DNA from: Patescibacteria group bacterium
Lineage (GTDB): Bacteria; Patescibacteriota; Patescibacteriia; Magasanikbacterales; GWA2-37-8
Assembly (NCBI GenBank): GCA_028688375.1
Contig: JAQTYG010000009.1
Location: 1-35,976 of the forward strand
Length of the DNA stretch: 35,976 nt
Direction of reading: 5' to 3'
Part shown: piece by piece, positions 31,079-35,976 of the stretch
Layout: each line of letters begins with the position of its first letter
How positions within the stretch are numbered: the stretch's first letter is position 1
Notes under the pieces: generated by a model
Told to the model about the DNA's origin: nothing
What the model saw: the letters and a program-made list of their open reading frames with translations, nothing else
Database searches by the model: none
Translations under genes and position numbers: made by a program

Positions 31079-32149
31079 TCATTTGGCGTCTCTACAAACT
31101 ACGTAGTGCAAAAACTCTAAAGTGTTTTCCGCTTTATAATCACGGCCGCTGTCCGCTTTAAATCTATTGTATTTTTTGGTAAAAAAACCATATTTTCCGC
31201 GTACGCCCATAATTTCCTTAATATCGCCTGGCGTCATTAAACCCTCATTATTGTAACTCAAAAATATGTATTTTACATTTGCGTTATCAATCAAATCTTT
31301 AAACGCCTTTTTCACCTGCGGCCGAGAACAATAGGCGGATTTTTGATCTGCATAATCGCGTAGCCCTGTTTTTCCATGAATATTGGGACTATCATATTTT
31401 GCGATTGTTTCCAAAATGTGATAATTCGTCGCATACTGTCTTTGGTTATATGGCGGATCCAAATACAAGACGTCTCCTTTAACTGTCTTGATCAGCTTGT
31501 TTATATCTTCATTGTAAACTTTATGGTCCTGATCGTTGACGATTAACTCTGCTGGTTTCAATAAAAACAATTTTTGTGCTGACTTTTTTATTTGTTTTAA
31601 AAAAGCGCCATAAACAGAAGCGGTATTCGCGCATTTATCAACCGACTCAACCAGGCTTGTCAATAAAAAATAATATTCTCCATCCGTTATTATTTTCTTT
31701 TCTTTCCACCTCTCAATTCTCTGTCTTATGGCATCGCACTTTTTGCCATTTTCGTCGGAAAAATATTGCCGCTGCTCTTTTTTATTTTTGGTACCGCCGG
31801 GGCAATAATTTTTATATATAAATCCTTCTACTCCAACCATTTTGGACAAATAATCACATACTACATCTTTTCGCTCTGATAATTTTATATTTTTTAGTTC
31901 CGGCACGGTATCGACTAATCCTTCAAATTTTAGTACACGATGATTTTCTATATAATGTTTGTTTAAAACGTAGCTATAATATTGTAAGTCGTTAGAAATT
32001 ATACTATACCCTTTCTTTTTAAAATACGCGCCCACCGCACCAGTACCAGCGAATAGGTCACAAAAAACATGGCTGTTCTTATCTACGACTTTGTTAATTG
32101 ATTCTTCCAAAAATTTGAGCAGGGATAATTTTGAACCAATATAATTCAT
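31079..32149 (-). CDS. Type II DNA adenine methyltransferase M1 (D12/Dam class)
   Basis: 356 aa. MNYIGSKLSLLKFL is motif X, FCDLFAGTGAVGAYF motif I (SAM binding) and YLDPPYNQRQYATNYHILETIAKYD motif IV (DPPY) plus its conserved follow-up. Order X-I-TRD-IV marks an alpha-type N6-adenine enzyme. It methylates one strand of the recognition site to protect host DNA. Last gene of the operon, 2 bp after the nuclease gene. Confidence 0.88.
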   Translation of the reverse strand: MNYIGSKLSLLKFLEESINKVVDKNSHVFCDLFAGTGAVGAYFKKKGYSIISNDLQYYSYVLNKHYIENHRVLKFEGLVDTVPELKNIKLSERKDVVCDYLSKMVGVEGFIYKNYCPGGTKNKKEQRQYFSDENGKKCDAIRQRIERWKEKKIITDGEYYFLLTSLVESVDKCANTASVYGAFLKQIKKSAQKLFLLKPAELIVNDQDHKVYNEDINKLIKTVKGDVLYLDPPYNQRQYATNYHILETIAKYDSPNIHGKTGLRDYADQKSAYCSRPQVKKAFKDLIDNANVKYIFLSYNNEGLMTPGDIKEIMGVRGKYGFFTKKYNRFKADSGRDYKAENTLEFLHYVVCRDAK

Positions 32150-32151
32150 AT

Positions 32152-32838
32152 TTATTCTGTTTCTTCTGGATATAATTTTTTAAATACTTGTTCTACAGCC
32201 TCATTTGCTGACAGCTCGCTTATCTTCCTTACAATAACCTTTCTATATTCAACCGGATCATACTGGTAACACCCTTTGCACCCCAATTCCTCAGAATAAT
32301 TTTCATCCCCTACATAAAAATCATACGGGTTGCCTTTAATATTTTTTGCGCTCCAGCGTCTGTTAGTTTCCTTACATTTTTTACAAATTTGTCTTTTAAT
32401 ATCATTAGCCGCTTTTGAAAGTGGTTGAAAATCAGCTATTTTTTGCGCTGCTAAATTTGAAAGTCTATGGTCATCTTTTCTGCCAGCCTTATGGTCAATT
32501 TCAATCTTTGTGTTTTCAGAATTACCATTAACTCCCAACATTACACAATTTTGCGTTTTATAAAAATCTTTTATATCTTTTCTAATGTTTTGATTTAAAA
32601 TTTTTTTATTGTTGAACCCAGATAAACGAATTCTGTCGATAGAATTTCCATTTGTTTTACTTTTATCAAATTCAACAATATATTGCTTTGCCAAACTAGA
32701 ATTAGCCCGACACCAACTTCCACCATTTCCAAGTTGAAGTTGTTTGTATTTACCAACGAATTCTAATACCGAAACCCAACGACTTATACCTTTTTGGCTG
32801 GGCATTCCAAGTTCTAAAAATAATTCCTTTTTTGTCAT
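32152..32838 (-). CDS. Type II restriction endonuclease, HNH fold (predicted)
   Basis: 228 aa. The catalytic core is predicted from KIEIDHKAGRKDDHRL (HNH-type DH) with two zinc-type pairs, ICKKCKETNRRW and GCKGCYQYDP, around it. The N-terminal half (MPSQKGISRWVSVLEFVG) looks like a target-recognition or winged-helix region. Flanked by two methyltransferases with gaps of 2 and 1 bp, as expected for a restriction gene. It would cut unmethylated sites. The specificity cannot be read from sequence. Confidence 0.75.
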   Translation of the reverse strand: MTKKELFLELGMPSQKGISRWVSVLEFVGKYKQLQLGNGGSWCRANSSLAKQYIVEFDKSKTNGNSIDRIRLSGFNNKKILNQNIRKDIKDFYKTQNCVMLGVNGNSENTKIEIDHKAGRKDDHRLSNLAAQKIADFQPLSKAANDIKRQICKKCKETNRRWSAKNIKGNPYDFYVGDENYSEELGCKGCYQYDPVEYRKVIVRKISELSANEAVEQVFKKLYPEETE

Positions 32839-32839
32839 A

Positions 32840-33622
32840 TTAATATTTGAAAATTAGAATGTATTCGTGTTTAAAAATATAATAATCACTGGAAAGAGCC
32901 CGGTAGCGCCAAATAGCTTCTTTGTTTAACTTAGCGCGGTTACCTTCCATATTCTTTATAACAATACTTTTAAGAACTAGGCCCAACTTCATCATCTCAT
33001 TTATACAGTAAAAATTCAAAGGAATCCACCGACCTTGAGAATATTTATCACCGATAACTACCACAACATACCGTCCATGTTCCAAAATCGATAAAGTGTT
33101 TTTAACAACTTTTGCGAATTTATCCAAAAAATCTTTTAAAGAAACGGCATTTGAGAGATCCTCTTTTTTATCACTAAACTTGACAATATCAGCATACGGC
33201 GGGTGCAGTATCGCCAGTTGCACGAATTGTCTACGGTGCTTCTTCAAGGCTTCCTTAACACTATCAAAAGTCTTTTCCTTAATGCTATCACCTGATATAA
33301 ATTCAAAAAAATTCTTTTTTGAGTCAATTTTCCCTCTGACAAATTCAACCATCTTGGACTGGATATCCACGCCCACACAATTACGGCCCAGTGTTTCGGC
33401 TTCAAAAGCGGTAGTACCACTGCCAACGAAAGGATCAAAAATAACATCATTTTTCTTAGTGTACCTTAAAATTAATTGGCGAGGAATTTGCGGAACAAAA
33501 TTTCCGTGATAAAAATTACTATGTTTACCTGTTTTGTCCCTCTCACTAATTAACCACAAACTATCTGTCCAAATTTCCGAACTTTTCCAATTGTCCAAAT
33601 CGACGTCATTAAATTTGGGCAT
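32840..33622 (-). CDS. Site-specific DNA methyltransferase M2 (SAM-dependent)
   Basis: 260 aa. FDPFVGSGTTAFEAETLGRNCVGVDI is motif I, and AILHPPYADIVKFS carries the catalytic HPPY (motif IV) of N4-cytosine/N6-adenine enzymes. The HGNFVPQIPRQLILRY stretch is motif X. Order X-I-IV. With M1 of a different class, the pair probably modifies the two strands of an asymmetric site. One bp from the C gene and the nuclease gene. Confidence 0.85.
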   Translation of the reverse strand: MPKFNDVDLDNWKSSEIWTDSLWLISERDKTGKHSNFYHGNFVPQIPRQLILRYTKKNDVIFDPFVGSGTTAFEAETLGRNCVGVDIQSKMVEFVRGKIDSKKNFFEFISGDSIKEKTFDSVKEALKKHRRQFVQLAILHPPYADIVKFSDKKEDLSNAVSLKDFLDKFAKVVKNTLSILEHGRYVVVVIGDKYSQGRWIPLNFYCINEMMKLGLVLKSIVIKNMEGNRAKLNKEAIWRYRALSSDYYIFKHEYILIFKY

Positions 33623-33623
33623 A

Positions 33624-33836
33624 TCAATTTAATAAATCATCCACCTTAACATCTAGCGCCTTGGCAATCTTTGAAATTGTATCAACCGTCGGATTGGTAT
33701 TGGCCCCTGATTCAATTTTAATAATCGTGTTATAGGTAACATCGGCCAATTTGGATAAACGATCCTGCGAAACGCCAATTTTATTACGGTACTTTTTTAT
33801 ATTTTCAGCGATAACAGATTTGCCACTTGACGACAT
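33624..33836 (-). CDS. R-M controller protein (XRE-family HTH)
   Basis: 70 aa: IAENIKKYRNKIGVSQDRLSKLADVTYNTIIKIESGANTNPTVDTISKIAKALDVKVDDLL is a complete five-helix Cro/CI domain of the size of C proteins. It begins the operon C-M2-R-M1. C proteins delay nuclease expression until the host is methylated. Palindromic operators overlap its start codon. Confidence 0.85.
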   Translation of the reverse strand: MSSSGKSVIAENIKKYRNKIGVSQDRLSKLADVTYNTIIKIESGANTNPTVDTISKIAKALDVKVDDLLN

Positions 33837-33868
33837 AGTAATAGATTACTATAATTATATTATTAGTA
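33836..33868 (-). promoter_or_regulatory. C-box operators and promoter of the R-M operon
   Basis: TAGTAAT-CT-ATTACTA (33836-33851) is a perfect palindrome that includes the A of the ATG. An imperfect palindrome TACTA...TAGTA (33847-33868) abuts it and encloses a TATAAT -10. Two adjacent boxes fit activation at one and self-repression at the other. Confidence 0.65.
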
Positions 33869-33979
33869 TCCGACCACCCATAATCTGTTGTGATTATATC
33901 AAAAAATCAACCATCCGTAAAATCTCAAGGGAGCTACAATTGCGCGCGCACGGGAGGGTGGGGCAAGCGCAAAACGGTT

Positions 33980-34277
33980 CGGCGGCGCATTCGCGATAGC
34001 GAATACGAAAAACCACCCCAGGGCGGGAAAGTGGCCCAGCCGTCGCCCCGCAGTGGCGGGGCTGTGACGGGTAAACGGTCGGGCGCGTGAGGGCGGGCCA
34101 CGCCAAAGGCGGACGGGCAAAAATTCCCTCCCCCAACCCCTTCCTTTTTGCCCGCCCATATAAGATTAATCCTGTCCGCCGGAGGCGGACACATTAGCTC
34201 CCCCAGTTTCGTAAAATTTTCGCACTTCGTCCAATATATTCAACACATTAGGACTCGCCGACCGTTCGGCCAGAATT
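33980..34277. repeat. Right long inverted repeat of the island
   Basis: Reverse complement of the left repeat (28768-29144). It includes CCGCCGAAT-type ends, the GTTTACCCG and ATTTTTGCCCG segments, and an inverted copy of the att flank (CTCGCCGACCGTTCGGCCAG). ORFs called here are artefacts of the repeat. It fills the gap between the C gene and the recombinase. Confidence 0.75.
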
Positions 34278-34333
34278 TGGTAAGGTTTTTTCCACAACCA
34301 CGCCACTTTTTGGCCAGCGAGGCGGCGGTTCGT
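34241..34333. repeat. 93-bp inverted repeat upstream of the recombinase
   Basis: Exact reverse complement of 35812-35904, the 3' end of the recombinase gene. The match stops at GTGTTG, just where the tRNA sequence begins. Confidence 0.85.
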
Positions 34334-34443
34334 GGTCGCCACGGGCGACCCGGGCGTAAATACGCCCGCTAATTTTTTCCACATTTCGCGACAGCGAAAA
34401 ACAAAGCCAATTTTCACCACGCTTTACATTTAACCCAAGGAGT

Positions 34444-35976
34444 ATGAAAATCAAATATTTTCTCTATGCCCGAAAGTCCACCGAGGACGAGGAACGCCAA
34501 GTAATGAGCATAGAGGCGCAATTGTCGGAGTTGGCTGATTATGCCAAACGCGAAAATATTGTTATCGCCGAGAAATTTATAGAAAGCAAAAGCGCAAAGA
34601 AACCCGGGCGAGAAATTTTTAATGAAATGATAGAAAAAATCCACAACAGCAAAGAGCCAATAGGAATTATGGCTTGGCATCCTGATCGTCTCGCCCGAAA
34701 CAGCATGGACGGCGGGCAGATAATCTACCTCGTGGACACGGACAAGATAGTTTCTTTGCGCTTTCCCACTTTTTGGTGCGAGCCAACTCCGCAAGGTATG
34801 TTTATGCTTCAAGTGGCTTTCGGGCAGAGTAAATATTATTCCGATAATTTATCGGAAAATGTAAAGCGTGGTTTTCGCCAAAAACTCAAGCGTGGCGAGT
34901 GGCTAAACATGGCTCCGTTTGGCTATATCAACAATCCCAAAACCCGGAATATTGAGCCCGACCCGACAAAAAGCAGAATCGTATTAAAAGCGTTTGAGGA
35001 ATTTGCCACCGGACAGCATACATTGGAGAGTTTGGCGCACCGCTTGAGTTTTTGGGGCGTGGTGGGCAAGTACGGAAAAAACTTTGTAAAATCGCAAGTC
35101 CAAGCAATGCTTACGAACCATGCCTATCTGGGGCTTATTAAATTCAACGGAGAGCTGTTTGAAGGCAAATTTCAACCAATTGTTCCCATGGCGACTTTTG
35201 AAGCCGTGCAAGCGATATTAAAGAACAGGGCCAAGCCGAGAAAAAGCAAAAAACTACATAATTTCCCTTTCCGTGGGCTTATGACTTGCGGTGAGTGCGG
35301 AGCCGCCATAACCGCGCAATATGCCCACGGAAACGGAGGCACATATATTTATTATCGCTGTACTAAACGGCTTGGCCCCTGTTCGCAAAAATATTTGCGT
35401 CAGGATCAAGTGACCGAGCAGATTAAAGAACGGCTTCAACAAGTCGCCATCGCTGATGAAACAAAAGAGTCAATGCTGGCCCGAGTGGCGCAATGGGAAA
35501 AAGAGAACAATTCGTCGCAAGAAACCTACGCCCAAAATCTACAAGGCCAAACAAAAGACACGGAGCAAAAATTGGACAGACTAGTCAACGCTTTTTTAGA
35601 TGGCAGTATTGAAAAAGAAACATATCTGCTAAAAAAGGAGGAATTGATAAAAACAAAAACAGACCTTGCGGAACGAAAGTCTGATTTTGGGCGTAGGGGG
35701 AACAATTGGTTTGAACCAATCCGCGATTTTATTTTCACGGCCCACCACGCGGAAAAATTGGCTTTGTCCAACGATTTGACCGAGATCAAATCGTTGGTGG
35801 AAAAAATTGGAACGAACCGCCGCCTCGCTGGCCAAAAAGTGGCGTGGTTGTGGAAAAAACCTTACCAAATTCTGGCCGAACGGTCGGCGAGTCCTAATGT
35901 GTTGCGGGGCCCGGACTTGAACCGGGAACCTTCGGGTTATGGGCCCGACGAGCTGCCAATTGCTCTACCCCGCTAT
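34444..35976 (+). CDS. Large serine recombinase/integrase (open at window edge)
   Basis: No stop in the window (511 codons); missing from the ORF track for that reason. Catalytic Ser12 in KYFLYARKSTEDEE, with DRLARNSMDGG as the Arg motif. A Recombinase domain follows (MAPFGYINNPKTRNIEPDPTKS), then a zinc ribbon (CGECGAAITAQY...YRCTKRLGPC) and a coiled-coil region. AAGGAG lies one base before the ATG, so spacing is poor, but the N-terminus fits the family. Past residue 487 the frame reads antisense tRNA (RGPDLNREPSGYGPDELPIALPRY). It integrates and excises the island. Confidence 0.9.
   Translation, partial: MKIKYFLYARKSTEDEERQVMSIEAQLSELADYAKRENIVIAEKFIESKSAKKPGREIFNEMIEKIHNSKEPIGIMAWHPDRLARNSMDGGQIIYLVDTDKIVSLRFPTFWCEPTPQGMFMLQVAFGQSKYYSDNLSENVKRGFRQKLKRGEWLNMAPFGYINNPKTRNIEPDPTKSRIVLKAFEEFATGQHTLESLAHRLSFWGVVGKYGKNFVKSQVQAMLTNHAYLGLIKFNGELFEGKFQPIVPMATFEAVQAILKNRAKPRKSKKLHNFPFRGLMTCGECGAAITAQYAHGNGGTYIYYRCTKRLGPCSQKYLRQDQVTEQIKERLQQVAIADETKESMLARVAQWEKENNSSQETYAQNLQGQTKDTEQKLDRLVNAFLDGSIEKETYLLKKEELIKTKTDLAERKSDFGRRGNNWFEPIRDFIFTAHHAEKLALSNDLTEIKSLVEKIGTNRRLAGQKVAWLWKKPYQILAERSASPNVLRGPDLNREPSGYGPDELPIALPRY
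35812..35904. repeat. 93-bp inverted repeat at the recombinase 3' end
   Basis: Exact partner of 34241-34333. It lies in the recombinase coding sequence. Confidence 0.85.
35868..35924 (+). repeat. attR: direct repeat overlapping tRNA-Met(i)
   Basis: Matches attL at 28768-28824 with two mismatches. Its right half is antisense to the tRNA 3' end. Confidence 0.8.
35902..35974 (-). tRNA. Initiator tRNA-Met (anticodon CAT)
   Basis: AGCGGGG/CCCCGCA acceptor with an unpaired first position, D stem GAGC/GCTC (A11-U24), three G-C pairs at the base of the anticodon stem (TCGGG/CCCGA), T arm CCCGG/CCGGG, discriminator A: the initiator hallmarks. The anticodon loop is CCCATAA, so position 33 is C. CCA not encoded. 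Its 3' part is the attachment site. Confidence 0.9.

Larger units (their letters stand above)
28768..35924. mobile_element. 7.1-kb R-M island integrated at tRNA-Met(i)
   Basis: Bounded by a 57-bp direct repeat (28768-28824 and 35868-35924, two mismatches) exactly 7,100 bp apart that includes the 3' part of the tRNA. The right copy is continuous with the complete tRNA. Cargo: a hypothetical membrane-anchored protein, a small Myb-like protein, a candidate small RNA, one hypothetical ORF and a C-regulated type II R-M operon. The large serine recombinase lies beside the tRNA. Long inverted repeats flank the cargo. Confidence 0.75.

Noticed and set aside
1-35976. CRISPR array
   Set aside because: No regularly spaced short repeats were found. 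The repeats present are palindromic, dispersed or DGR-related.

Overview
The window looks like a chromosomal segment from a Patescibacteria (CPR) bacterium. Evidence for this: nine tandem genes for small two-helix pilins of the VirB2/TrbC-like 'T4SS pilin' type with cysteine-rich add-ons, tRNA genes without an encoded CCA end, few Shine-Dalgarno sites, very tight gene spacing, an intein in the anaerobic ribonucleotide reductase, and a diversity-generating retroelement. I cannot name the lineage more precisely.

Layout. (1) 1-12.4 kb, mostly minus strand: the tail of a MurG-like glycosyltransferase, the T4SS-pilin array, a sugar-type solute-binding lipoprotein, galU, then three type IV prepilin-like genes. 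(2) 12.4-19.2 kb: a coiled-coil protein, tRNA-Leu(TAA) with a decayed echo of its 3' end, nrdG-nrdD (NrdD carries a 322-residue intein and has tandem NrdR boxes upstream), ruvB and two small membrane proteins. (3) 19.2-26 kb: a diversity-generating retroelement (DGR). It has a DGR-type reverse transcriptase, an Avd-like four-helix protein on the opposite strand, a 114-bp template repeat (TR), and two GC-rich target genes about 4 kb apart whose 3' ends carry matching 114-bp variable repeats (VR1, VR2). By my hand alignment, all 16 TR/VR1 and all 14 TR/VR2 differences fall at template adenines. A SpoIID/LytB-type surface protein and a small ORF lie between the two targets. (4) 26.1-28.7 kb: a polysaccharide flippase and an AI-2E-family transporter. 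(5) 28.77-35.92 kb: a 7.1-kb island at the 3' end of an initiator tRNA-Met gene, bounded by a 57-bp direct repeat. It holds a C-protein-controlled type II restriction-modification operon (C, methyltransferase, HNH nuclease, second methyltransferase), hypothetical genes, a candidate small RNA, long inverted repeats and a large serine recombinase. The recombinase reading frame runs through the attachment site into the antisense strand of the tRNA.

How the parts work together. The pilin and prepilin genes, lipoprotein, SpoIID-like protein, flippase and GalU suggest a region devoted to the cell surface. The DGR would diversify two proteins that share one C-terminal variable module but have different N-terminal domains. 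The R-M island is a self-contained mobile defence cassette. The most unusual points are the two-target DGR with contrasting substitution spectra, an in-frame palindromic element inside the reverse transcriptase, the divergent overlapping RT/avd starts with a C9 tract, and the recombinase whose C-terminus is rewritten by its own integration. Family assignments come from reading motifs; no database search was run.
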